Shown here piece by piece: positions 7,871 to 15,685 of a stretch of 64,000 bases of DNA. Source of the DNA: Stenotrophomonas maltophilia (GTDB taxonomy: Bacteria > Pseudomonadota > Gammaproteobacteria > Xanthomonadales > Xanthomonadaceae); NCBI RefSeq assembly GCF_023518235.1, contig NZ_CP090423.1, positions 1,116,001-1,180,000 of the forward strand. Reading direction: 5' to 3'. The notes beneath the pieces are model-generated. The model did not search any database and was not told the origin of the DNA. It saw only the letters and a program-made list of their open reading frames with translations. Every line of letters starts with the position of its first letter. The first letter of the stretch is position 1. The position numbers were made by a program, and so were the translations under genes.

Positions 7871-9085
7871 TCACGGCTCATCAACCATGGGATGCGGATG
7901 CTCAACGTCAACCAGCATGTCGACAGAACGCATGAACTTCAGAAGCACTGCGCCCAGAGGCTTGATGCGGGTGTAAGGCGAGCTTCCGATGCTAGAAGTG
8001 GGCAGGACTTCCGCCACGCATGCCGCTACCGGACTGATTGGCGCAAACTGCTTGAGAGTTGCAACCTCGCCGTGACAAACATCCTCCGGCACGTCCAGCA
8101 GCCCAAGAAACAGGTCGTCAATTGCATCTTGAGTCGGCAAAGATCCGCCGAGCTCAGTCCCAGCCAGCTGCGCGAATGCTCCTTGCCTTGTCAGATCATT
8201 CACGAAAGCAAGATAGTGCGAGTGAAACCGGGCGAAGAATGTATCCACCCCACCTGTGCGAGGAGTCACCGGAAGCATGCACGGATAGTCATCTGCGAAG
8301 AATACCCCCTTCGCCGAATTGCTACTAAACGCGCTGGAATCCGTATTGCCAAGTGGAAACCCAACATCCTTTGGCAACAGCGATCCCCTACGAAGCCTGA
8401 CCACCCGCTGCTCCATCAACAGCTGGATTGCCGTGCATGCGTCGGGGCGCAATCCCCAAACAGCACAAAAACGAATAATTGCCCAGCGTAGTGCATCCCG
8501 GACATCTACTGCAGTCTCGAGCCTACCGCTGTCTATAGCTAACAGATAGTTACACGCACACAGGCCTATCGCGTCCAAGGAGCCACCTTCGGCCACGTTG
8601 AACATGGACTCCAAGGCATCTACCCGACTTGGCGCATAGCTGCTGAGGCCAGGGAGATTGTGATGAGAAGCCACCAGGCGTTCGGTGATGGACGGCATCA
8701 GTAGCCCAAGACGCTCCATTAGTGATCGACGTACGCCCCGCAATTGCTCCGCAGTGGGAGCCTCTGTGCTGCAGATCATCCAGATCGGATGCTCGAAGGC
8801 CTCCTTTGCAGCCGCGAACGCTGGATCCCCATGCACCGAGTCAATCAAGTATCCACCAGGACCGCGTAGCTTCCCTGGATGATGCCCCTTGCTGAAGAAC
8901 CGGTAGAAGGATCGGGGACGACCGTTGGCCGCTTGCGCGTGTATATCGAGCCCAACTCTAGGCAAGAGCAACTGATCAAGATCATCCCAGGTCAGTCGAT
9001 CGCCATGCAGCCTTCGCACAACGCAGGCCCACACGCTATTGCGGACGACCAGCGCCACGTCTGTTGGAATCTTGCCACGAGGCAT
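7871..9085 (-). CDS. Hypothetical protein next to the Tn7-like operon
   Basis: 404-residue protein of unknown family. It is soluble, with no signal peptide. The N-terminus (MPRGKIPTDVALVVRNSVWACVV) is followed by a predicted alpha-helical region. A Gly/Pro-rich segment (KGHHPGKLRGPGGYL, about 65-80) precedes helices containing EAPTAEQLRGVRRSLMERL. It has a 93-base divergent spacing from the small winged-helix protein at 9178, and both lie just upstream of the tnsA-like gene. This position suggests it belongs to the transposon-like module, perhaps as a regulator, target factor or cargo. I see no catalytic motif that I could name. The frame is open over 1.2 kb with coherent codon use. Confidence 0.6.
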   Translation of the reverse strand: MPRGKIPTDVALVVRNSVWACVVRRLHGDRLTWDDLDQLLLPRVGLDIHAQAANGRPRSFYRFFSKGHHPGKLRGPGGYLIDSVHGDPAFAAAKEAFEHPIWMICSTEAPTAEQLRGVRRSLMERLGLLMPSITERLVASHHNLPGLSSYAPSRVDALESMFNVAEGGSLDAIGLCACNYLLAIDSGRLETAVDVRDALRWAIIRFCAVWGLRPDACTAIQLLMEQRVVRLRRGSLLPKDVGFPLGNTDSSAFSSNSAKGVFFADDYPCMLPVTPRTGGVDTFFARFHSHYLAFVNDLTRQGAFAQLAGTELGGSLPTQDAIDDLFLGLLDVPEDVCHGEVATLKQFAPISPVAACVAEVLPTSSIGSSPYTRIKPLGAVLLKFMRSVDMLVDVEHPHPMVDEP

Positions 9086-9177
9086 ACTTATGGATCTTCT
9101 GAAGCGGGACTAAAGAATCCCCTAGAACTGGCTGCAATTGTGCATGATGGGGTCCAACGGTAGCTAGGAGTTGCGTC

Positions 9178-9417
9178 ATGCCTATCCAGAATCCAGAAGC
9201 AGCAGTCTCCACCGAACTCAGTCGCGAGCTGCTAGAGCGGCATGGGGAGCTCATGGGCGGCAGCGACCTCCAGCGGAACCTTGGCTTTCCAAACGGCCGC
9301 ACCTTCGGCCGAGCCGTCCAGCGTGAACTTTTGCCGGTTCGCACCTTTCCGCTGCCAGGTCGGCGGGGGTTGTTCGCCAAAACGCGAGATGTCGCTGAGT
9401 GGCTGAACTCGCTGTAA
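9178..9417 (+). CDS. Small winged-helix/AlpA-like DNA-binding protein
   Basis: 79-residue protein with a good ribosome site (AGGAG seven bases before the ATG). The middle reads GGSDLQRNLGFPNGRTFGRAVQR and is followed by a basic wing-like turn (LPGRRGLFAKTRDVAEWL). This layout of a helix-turn-helix, a short wing and the final VAEWL resembles MerR/AlpA-type excisionase and regulator domains. It is divergent from the 404-residue gene and lies 530 bases upstream of the tnsA-like gene on the same strand. It may be the regulator of the transposition operon or an excisionase-like factor. The assignment rests on pattern only. Confidence 0.6.
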   Translation: MPIQNPEAAVSTELSRELLERHGELMGGSDLQRNLGFPNGRTFGRAVQRELLPVRTFPLPGRRGLFAKTRDVAEWLNSL

Positions 9418-9949
9418 TTCCTGAGCACGCGAGCTGAGGCCGAAGCCAAAAGGCCCGCACCACTTCTGATCTGCTGAAACTCACCTAGGCGCACAGTGCG
9501 CCCCTGAACGGCTTGACGCCAAAACTCCAGCTTCAAAGGAGGCATTTAGCCCCCCAGTTCATCAAATCTCCGACCCCGGAAATGAAATCGCCCCCGCAGC
9601 AACGGGGGCGATAGCCTCTCGCCGGAGCGAGAGGGGGTGAAGCTCTACGATAACGTATGTAGGCTCCCGCAATTCCGACTTCGTGTCAAGCGGCAAAGCT
9701 GCTTGAGCGGGCATCTGCGCGCTCCGACTGCCATCGTATGGCAATCGGCACGGCACCCCATGCCCGAAATCCCCAATGACCCTGCTGGCCATTGCCGCCA
9801 GTACCGAGCCTCATTCTCCGAGGCCAACCGGGAAGTCGATCGATGAAGATCCAACACTCAGCTGACCATGCATTGAGTCATCCCTCAATCGCGATTGCGC
9901 AGCGCCACTCCTCGACCATGCGAACTGCAGTCATCCACAAGGAGGCAGC
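9418..9949. other. 532-base non-coding stretch rich in inverted repeats
   Basis: No supported gene. It contains a perfect palindrome GGCGCAC-A-GTGCGCC (9488-9502), two adjacent strong hairpins (9587-9634) and a GCCAT-CGT-ATGGC element near 9731. As the sequence directly ahead of the tnsA-like gene, it is the most likely place for the operon promoter and possibly one transposon end. I could not identify terminal repeats. Confidence 0.45.
9587..9634. terminator. Tandem pair of strong hairpins
   Basis: ATCGCCCCCG-CAGCAA-CGGGGGCGAT (9587-9612) has a perfect 10-bp stem. It is followed after two bases by CCTCTCG-CCGGAG-CGAGAGG (9615-9634). They may terminate readthrough from the 9178 gene, or form a structured RNA or a protein-binding element. 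There is no T-run after either stem on the plus strand. Confidence 0.4.
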
Positions 9950-10693
9950 ATGAGCAACCACGCGACCAATCCCGTGAGCCCGTTCCAAGGCGTAGCGTCT
10001 GCACGCGCCTCCGACCCGCTCCACAATGGGAAGGATCGACCGCTGGCCCCCCGTGAACTAACCGCTGGCCAGATCAAGAGGGGGGACATCTTCACCTTCT
10101 TTAGCCCGAAAGAGAACCGGACGGTTACCGTACACGGCCCCCTGCAACTCGCGCTTCGACTGCAATTGGAGTTTGATCCATCAGTGGCGGCCGTGACCGA
10201 GAGGCCTCGGTCCATCCCGGTAGGACTTGACAGCATGGAACTCCATTTCTGGTTTCAGAGGCGCGGAGGCCAGGAGATCTATGCAAACGTCATTCCGAAT
10301 TCGCAGACAGTACCCGGCGTGGATGGCAAGCGTCGTCCTCGCGAGCTGGACCGGCTTCGTTCAGCAGCCAAGGATGCAGGCATCTCTTTGTGGCTAATCA
10401 CGGAGGACGAACTCAAGGCGCCCGGCGGCAGGAATGAGCTCTGCTACCAACTGCTCGGGTTCTGCCAGTCAGCCAAGGATCTGGGGAGCAGCCTGGCGTT
10501 GCGACAGGAAATCGCCGCGACCATCGAGCGAAGCGGCAGCATCAGTGCAGATGAACTCATCCATGAGCTCAGGCACCACCCTCGAACTCACATTCAGGGG
10601 GTCGTGGCTGAGTTGCTTCACGTCGGATTTCTGGCGACCGATGCATTTCCTCGAATGACGGGGCGATCAAGGATCTGGAGGGCCGACCCATGA
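9950..10693 (+). CDS. TnsA-like protein with apparently degenerate nuclease site
   Basis: 247-residue protein with the layout of Tn7-type TnsA. The N-terminal nuclease-like domain contains LALRLQLEFDPSVAAVTERP, which matches the TnsA segment with the catalytic Glu and the 'lefdp.v..f.eqP' signature. The C-terminal winged helix (about 175-240, ISADELIHELRHHPRTHIQG) corresponds to the part that contacts TnsC. Active TnsA has Glu, then Asp in a TPDF-like strand, then a Glu-x-Lys strand. Here these positions read Gln/Leu (GPLQLAL), ELHFWFQ and YANVIP, so the nuclease residues seem absent. A strong ribosome site (AAGGAGG) precedes the ATG. The 3' end overlaps tnsB by four bases (ATGA). Confidence 0.7.
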   Translation: MSNHATNPVSPFQGVASARASDPLHNGKDRPLAPRELTAGQIKRGDIFTFFSPKENRTVTVHGPLQLALRLQLEFDPSVAAVTERPRSIPVGLDSMELHFWFQRRGGQEIYANVIPNSQTVPGVDGKRRPRELDRLRSAAKDAGISLWLITEDELKAPGGRNELCYQLLGFCQSAKDLGSSLALRQEIAATIERSGSISADELIHELRHHPRTHIQGVVAELLHVGFLATDAFPRMTGRSRIWRADP

Positions 10694-12540
10694 GTTCCAA
10701 GTTCAATGCCGTCGACCTCGAGTCGATCCGGGCAACTCCAAGGCCAAATGGGATCGTACTTCCAGCTGATCAACAGTCGGAATTTCAAGCCCGCCTGTCA
10801 GCACTCACCAGCGTCCTTGATGGGGCAACCTTGGTCGACGCAGCCCTTCGATGGGGCGTGCCGCGAAATACCCTCTCTCGAATGATCCGGACCGCACTGC
10901 TCTTCGACGAGAGCGGTCATCGAGTCGGATACCGAGCCTGCATTCCCTATGCGCGATTCAGCGTGTCAGATCGCAACAACTCGGTCGTCCCCGATAGTTC
11001 ACATCCGTTCGCCATAGATGCTGTCCTGCAAGCGATCCCCGAACTCGGCGATGCAGTCGCAAGATTCAAGGGCGCCTTGCCAACACAGTCCAAAAGGAGC
11101 CCCGCGTTCGACAGGCTGCATTCCCAGTTCGTGAAGGTGCTGACTGGGAAGGGCTTTCAGGCCATGTATCCGCTCAACATCCGTGACAAGGGAAGACGAG
11201 CACTGACCTCCCTCATAAAGCGCATCCGAGGCACAAAGAGCGAAAATGAGATGCTCTTGGCTGCGGATGAGCCTACTTCCACCCGAATCGAGAACCTACT
11301 CAGCATTCGGCCATTTGATCGAGTTGAGTACGACGAGCATTCCGTCGACATCGACGCATGGCTGGCCATGCCGATGGCGGACGGCTCATTCCGGCTAGAG
11401 AAGATTAGTCGGATCTGGCTACTGGCAGTTGTTGATGTCGGGAGTGGCGCCATCCTTGGTTGGGAAATGGTGCTTGGCCGGAAGTACGAGCAACACGATG
11501 TAGTCAGCCTGTTCGCGAAGATCATGAGCCCCTGGCAACCAAGGGATCTGAGCACGTCGAACTTGAGCTACTCGACTAGTGCATGGATGCCGTCGATCTA
11601 CCTAGTGGATGAGGTAGTGATGAGAAGCGCAATGATCGCAATGGACAACGACTCATCCCATCACGCCAAGATGACAGTCCGAAATCTCATTGATCATCAC
11701 AAGGGAATCCTGCACTTTGGACGATCCGGGATGGGCGAAGGTCGCCCCTACATCGAGGCTCTATTCAAGAAGATTGAGAATGGCCTGCTGCGCCACATCG
11801 CCGGCGGCTTTGCTCCCGCAACGCAAGTGAATGAGCGTCAAGTCACTACAAAGCTTGACGGGAAAGACCACCCCATTCTCCTGGAGGTCTTGAAAGACCT
11901 CATTGACACCTATGTTACCTCGCACAATGTGACGAGCCGGTCCACTCGCGAACCCAGGTCGCCCAAGCGAATCATTGATGAGCATCTGGCATCTGGGGAG
12001 TGGGTGTGGCATGCACCTGGCACCGAAGATGACGTGAGAAACATGACCGTTAGGCGGATGAAGGTGACCATCAGAGGCTCCAGAAGGAGTGGTGTACCTC
12101 CCCTCGTCTATCTCGACCACGCTAGGTACAGGTCACCAACACTGTCTGGACAGTGGCACCTGATTGGGCAGTCATTTGACGCAACCTACGAAGACTGGCG
12201 AGACATTCGCAAGCTGACCCTCTGGAGAGGCGGTAAGCGTGTACTCACACTTCACGCTCTCGCCCCATATGCGAGCGTGGCCCACACGCTGTCGATCAGG
12301 AAGCGCGCGGCACGCTGGGCGAAGAGCGACGCGTCACGGGAGCCCGGTAACTACTGTTTAGCCGACAACATTGAGGCCTATCACGCAGCCGTCCGATCGG
12401 CGGCCGCTGGCGTCAGGGACAGCGCCTCGCTCATGGCAGCTGGCGATGTGCCCAAGCCACCGTCCACGACCAACAGTCAGGGGCAAGGCTCTCCACTGAT
12501 GGGAATCCGCAGGGCCACGTTCAACACGAGGCTCCGCTGA
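10690..12540 (+). CDS. tnsB: TnsB-like DDE transposase (Mu/Tn7 type)
   Basis: 616-residue transposase with an rve-type integrase core. An N-terminal helix-turn-helix (VDAALRWGVPRNTLSRMI, about 49-66) should bind the transposon ends. The core shows VEYDEHSVDID (Asp215), then AMDNDSSHHA (Asp319) and GRPYIEALFKKIEN (Glu356). The Asp319-Glu356 spacing fits the DD(35)E pattern. The beta-strand LLAVVDVGSGAILGWEM between the first two residues is typical. A Mu-type C-terminal beta-barrel region follows (about 470-540, PPLVYLDHARYRS...). It is translationally coupled to the tnsA-like gene upstream (ATGA) and to tnsC downstream (TGATG). It should catalyse strand transfer, and nothing in it looks broken. 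Confidence 0.88.
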   Translation: MSSKFNAVDLESIRATPRPNGIVLPADQQSEFQARLSALTSVLDGATLVDAALRWGVPRNTLSRMIRTALLFDESGHRVGYRACIPYARFSVSDRNNSVVPDSSHPFAIDAVLQAIPELGDAVARFKGALPTQSKRSPAFDRLHSQFVKVLTGKGFQAMYPLNIRDKGRRALTSLIKRIRGTKSENEMLLAADEPTSTRIENLLSIRPFDRVEYDEHSVDIDAWLAMPMADGSFRLEKISRIWLLAVVDVGSGAILGWEMVLGRKYEQHDVVSLFAKIMSPWQPRDLSTSNLSYSTSAWMPSIYLVDEVVMRSAMIAMDNDSSHHAKMTVRNLIDHHKGILHFGRSGMGEGRPYIEALFKKIENGLLRHIAGGFAPATQVNERQVTTKLDGKDHPILLEVLKDLIDTYVTSHNVTSRSTREPRSPKRIIDEHLASGEWVWHAPGTEDDVRNMTVRRMKVTIRGSRRSGVPPLVYLDHARYRSPTLSGQWHLIGQSFDATYEDWRDIRKLTLWRGGKRVLTLHALAPYASVAHTLSIRKRAARWAKSDASREPGNYCLADNIEAYHAAVRSAAAGVRDSASLMAAGDVPKPPSTTNSQGQGSPLMGIRRATFNTRLR

Positions 12541-13544
12541 TGAAGGCCCCGGCGAGCCTTGAGAACCACCCAATGCACGCGCGACATCGCCCCAATATCC
12601 AGACTCTCCCCTTACTGCGAATGGCATCTGGATTCGCCACGTGCCTGGAGTATGGGCGGCCGAGCCTGAGGATCATTGGCGATGGCCGGTGTGGGAAGTC
12701 AACTGCCACGCGAATACTTGAAACCACCACTTCTTGGCGACCATTTCCTATTGGATTCCTCCGGATGGTCGTCGGAAAACCGACTACCCCTAGCGAAGGC
12801 AACTTCTTCCGCGAGGTCATCCTTGGACTGGGCATGAGGGCAACAACCGTAGCCAGCCCACAGGATCTCCTCCTCAGGATCATCCGGGCAATTGAGCAGG
12901 AAGCCGCTAGAGCATCGGCCGACGTGGTCGTGATTGCGATCGATACGGCTGAGCAGCTCACGCTCAAGGACTACGCCCACCTTGCAAAGCTTCAGAACCA
13001 CTTCCTCGGATCATCAGTGCAACCGTTCTTTCTCTTCATCCACCAGAGCAACAGCGTGATTGGAGGCGCAGACGATCTTAGTCAGCTGGCGCCGCCACAT
13101 CTGTATGGCCGATTCTTTGTCGACAGCCATCCTTTTACCGGGCTTCTCTGGGACATCCCGACGGAGGACGCTGACGTGCAGGACGCATGTGATGTCGCCT
13201 TGGCATTTCGCCAGCTTGACCAAGTTATGAGGTGGCCGGACGAGGGAGGAAAGACCTACACCGAAGCATTCGCACCCTATGCTTACAGCGTTGGCTGGCG
13301 CCTTGAGAAGGAGACCGAAGCGATACGCGAACGAATTGAGAACCTTGCCAATCAAGGCAACTATCCCGTTCCCAAGGATTGGCTCATGGCCTCCTTCAAC
13401 CAGTTTGTCTACCACCTACTCACCAAGATCGCTGCTGGGCGCAACGATTTCGAAGGGCTTACTACCCAGCACATTGATGAAGCTCTCCTGCGCAGCGCAT
13501 ACGCCGGCTTCGAAAGCTCAAGAAATAGGGCCGTAGGCAAATGA
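12540..13544 (+). CDS. tnsC: TnsC/TniB-like AAA+ ATPase
   Basis: 334-residue AAA ATPase that would link the target selector to the transposase. Walker A is GDGRCGKST (47-55). Walker B is VVVIAIDTAEQL (about 129-140) with Asp135. The next residue is Thr rather than the Glu normally used for hydrolysis, and a Glu appears at 138. A sensor-like strand (FFLFIHQSN) follows near 162. The C-terminus ends in helices seen in TnsC proteins. The start overlaps the tnsB stop (TGATG) and the stop overlaps the tniQ start (ATGA). In this family, ATP-bound filaments mark the target and recruit TnsB. If the Glu-to-Thr change is real, hydrolysis may be slow. Confidence 0.82.
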   Translation: MKAPASLENHPMHARHRPNIQTLPLLRMASGFATCLEYGRPSLRIIGDGRCGKSTATRILETTTSWRPFPIGFLRMVVGKPTTPSEGNFFREVILGLGMRATTVASPQDLLLRIIRAIEQEAARASADVVVIAIDTAEQLTLKDYAHLAKLQNHFLGSSVQPFFLFIHQSNSVIGGADDLSQLAPPHLYGRFFVDSHPFTGLLWDIPTEDADVQDACDVALAFRQLDQVMRWPDEGGKTYTEAFAPYAYSVGWRLEKETEAIRERIENLANQGNYPVPKDWLMASFNQFVYHLLTKIAAGRNDFEGLTTQHIDEALLRSAYAGFESSRNRAVGK

Positions 13545-14758
13545 GGAGCGGCGCTCAGCTGGTCGGCGGCAACCTCCGACTTGTTCCATACCAATCGGCT
13601 TTTGGCTGCGTCGCGAGGCTATCGCGACTGAACCAGGCCAGGCGGGTCACGGAGTACTCACAACTCCTCGGAATCAAGCCAAACAGAAACATCAACCTGC
13701 TCTTGAGCCTGACGACCTCGCAAGTACAACAAGAGGCACTCTCTACAACCCTTGGGATCGAGACTCCGCCCGAGTGGGACTTGGCGGCGTGGTATCCGTT
13801 CATGACGGACGACCCGAGACTGCCCTCCCATCTCAGGTTGAGGTACTGCCTTCCTTGCATCAGACTCGGGTATCACACCACACTGCATCAGCTGCCCTGG
13901 ATTTCCACGTGTCCCTGGCATGGCGTTCGCCTGCGCCAGAGTTGCCCACGATGCAATGGATTTCCGGTGACAGTCGCTGGCACGCCCACGAAGTTGCTCA
14001 CCTGTGCGTGCGGCTTTGACCTTATGAATGAGTCGGCTTCCGCCTTGCAGAGACACCCCCACCCCAATGCCACGGCGTATCTACAGGCCTACCTCAACTG
14101 GTGTGCGGAGCAAAGGCGTACAAGTCGGCTGATCGTAACTCCAGGGGTACACGTTGATCCCAGCAGGATTTCCAGCCTTGTGGACCTTCCTCCTGGCCTG
14201 GCGCTACGCCAGGCCAGGAGGGTCTGCAACGCTAAAAGGTACAGGCTCACGACACACCCAGATCAACAATCACCACCAGCAGGCGCAGATACAGCACTAC
14301 GTGCAAACCATACGGGCTCTGAGGACGACTCAGGCCCAATCCTCCGTTACATTGACCAGAATGCAGCCAGAGGTTCCCGACGAGGTCGATCAGATCAGGC
14401 CTTTAGCCCTCAAGGCGAGCGAGTCGCCGGAGCTCGGGATCAACCGGCTCCGGATGGATGGAGCAGCTACGCCGCGACCAGGCCAGGCGGGCGCTATCGA
14501 GTGATTCACCCCAACTATTTGAACTTCGTAGATGAGCTCCTGGGCAAATTCAGCCATTCCAGCCCGCAGCGGGTGAGCAACTCGGGATTGGGACTACGAG
14601 TGAGACTAGCGGTGCTCGCCCAGGGCTACGCGGACGGCATCCTCCTCTCGGAGCATGAGGGCAACTTGAGCGCGCTTCCGGAGCGTTATAGATCGCCCAG
14701 TCCCATTGCGCTTTTGGATACGAGCCATCCACACGAATTGCGCGTGGCGTTCGGATAA
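13541..14758 (+). CDS. tniQ: TniQ/TnsD-like target-selection protein
   Basis: 405-residue TniQ-family protein. The N-terminal TniQ region (RLVPYQSAFGCVARLSRLNQ) is followed by a zinc-binding module: CLPC (103, 106), CPWH (124, 127), CPRC (135, 138) and CAC (155, 157). This arrangement is standard for TniQ and TnsD. The C-terminal half is less typical, with a Gly/Arg/Pro-rich linker (about 235-310) before a second folded part (VIHPNYLNFVDELLGKF). It should choose the insertion site together with TnsC. A perfect 15-bp inverted repeat sits inside the coding region at 14189-14221, around codons 217-227. The gene is last in the coupled operon. Confidence 0.82.
   Translation: MRSGAQLVGGNLRLVPYQSAFGCVARLSRLNQARRVTEYSQLLGIKPNRNINLLLSLTTSQVQQEALSTTLGIETPPEWDLAAWYPFMTDDPRLPSHLRLRYCLPCIRLGYHTTLHQLPWISTCPWHGVRLRQSCPRCNGFPVTVAGTPTKLLTCACGFDLMNESASALQRHPHPNATAYLQAYLNWCAEQRRTSRLIVTPGVHVDPSRISSLVDLPPGLALRQARRVCNAKRYRLTTHPDQQSPPAGADTALRANHTGSEDDSGPILRYIDQNAARGSRRGRSDQAFSPQGERVAGARDQPAPDGWSSYAATRPGGRYRVIHPNYLNFVDELLGKFSHSSPQRVSNSGLGLRVRLAVLAQGYADGILLSEHEGNLSALPERYRSPSPIALLDTSHPHELRVAFG
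14189..14221. repeat. Perfect 15-bp inverted repeat with 3-base loop inside tniQ
   Basis: The left arm (14189-14203) begins CCTCCTGGCC and the right arm (14207-14221) is its exact complement, separated by CTA. It could form a very stable hairpin in the tniQ mRNA or a cruciform. It lies in coding sequence, where such symmetry is unusual. Confidence 0.7.
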
Positions 14759-15234
14759 CGCAACCCTAAGCAAAGGCATCGATCGCCCCACCCTAAACTT
14801 CTGACGCACAACTCAGCTGCCGAGATAGAGAAGCCGCCTGTTTGCACCTGGAAATGGGCGGCACCCATTTATTCGTAGCATTTGCCAACAACAGCAATCG
14901 AATCCACGCCAGGGCCAGGCGCCTTCAATCCGTGATGCTGATGCACCAGTCAATGCCAGATGGCGCCATCGGGCAGAGACTCTGGCTGGTCTACCATCAG
15001 TAGATAGTCAGGAGCAAGATGACGCTGAGGGTTCGGCGCCGCGCGATAGGCCTGAATGACGTACTGGACCAGCGGGACTTCCACCCCAAACCGAAGACCT
15101 TAGGTGCCCCGCATGTACTCCTCGCGCACCATCTGCCGTTGTGCGCCAGTCAGTTGCGGATACTGCCCACCGCTAGGATCACCGATGACGCGCTGTCCTG
15201 CCGCGTGCGGGCACCCGGGTTGACTTGGCGATAG
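14759..15234. other. Decayed DNA between tniQ and the integrase remnant
   Basis: No intact gene. On the minus strand one frame from about 15220 down to 14950 reads as plausible protein (GDPSGGQYPQLTGAQRQMV, then VQYVIQAYRAAPNPQRHLAP) but is cut by a stop between these two parts. It has no clear start. This looks like a relic of a gene that I cannot name. The segment could also contain the distal end of the Tn7-like element; no terminal repeat was recognised. Confidence 0.35.
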
Positions 15235-15470
15235 GCGCCCCACACCACCGCCGTGGTCATCCAGCACCGCGCCGCACTCGCCGGCCTGGAGGGGACTTCG
15301 GCGGACACAACCTGCGCTCGGGCTTCATCACCGAAGGGGCGCACCAAGGCTTGGCGCTGCCCGCCCTGATGGCGAATACCGATCACCGCTCGGTGGCCAG
15401 CGCGGCTGGCTACTTCCAGCAGGGCGGCGCCCAGCACAACCCGGCCGCACGGCTGCTCGACGCGGATTGA
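15235..15470 (+). pseudogene. Tyrosine recombinase (integrase) C-terminal remnant, frameshifted
   Basis: The distal part of a phage/ICE-type tyrosine integrase. In one frame, near 15253-15290, the DNA encodes VVIQHRAALAGLEG. A +1-type shift at about 15290 then continues as DFGGHNLRSGFITEGA and TDHRSVASAAGYFQQGG, ending in HNPAARLLDAD. The HxLR box, the [TG]-x-HRSV box and the catalytic-type Tyr of the C-terminal motif are all visible, so the family call is secure although the gene is dead. The N-terminal two-thirds are missing. It marks an earlier integration event next to the CBASS operon. Confidence 0.78.
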
Positions 15471-15685
15471 GCCCGTCCCAGGCGCGCCGCGTCCCGGCAC
15501 CCACCCACGCCCTTGAAACTGTGAAAGCCATCCCAATGTTGATCGGGAGCTATCAGCTTTCCGGCCCGTGATCGGGGAAGAGTCGCAGTTCCTGCGACAA
15601 CGAGCCGGCAAGTTGGCAGCGGGGAAGTCGCAGTACCACCTCACCTATCCGCCGGTCGGCACGCGCCCGGCTTGGAGATCGATGC
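15471..15685. other. Upstream region of the CBASS operon
   Basis: Carries the leader of the CBASS operon. One plus-strand frame (about 15520-15700) is open and reads as plausible protein (VIGEESQFLRQRAGKLAAGK), but has no start and no family I recognise; it may be a relic. A GGAG ribosome site lies eight bases before the cyclase ATG at 15686. Confidence 0.4.

Noticed and set aside
9950..14758. CRISPR-associated transposon
   Set aside because: No cas gene and no repeat-spacer array were seen anywhere in the window; only the Tn7-like core genes are present.
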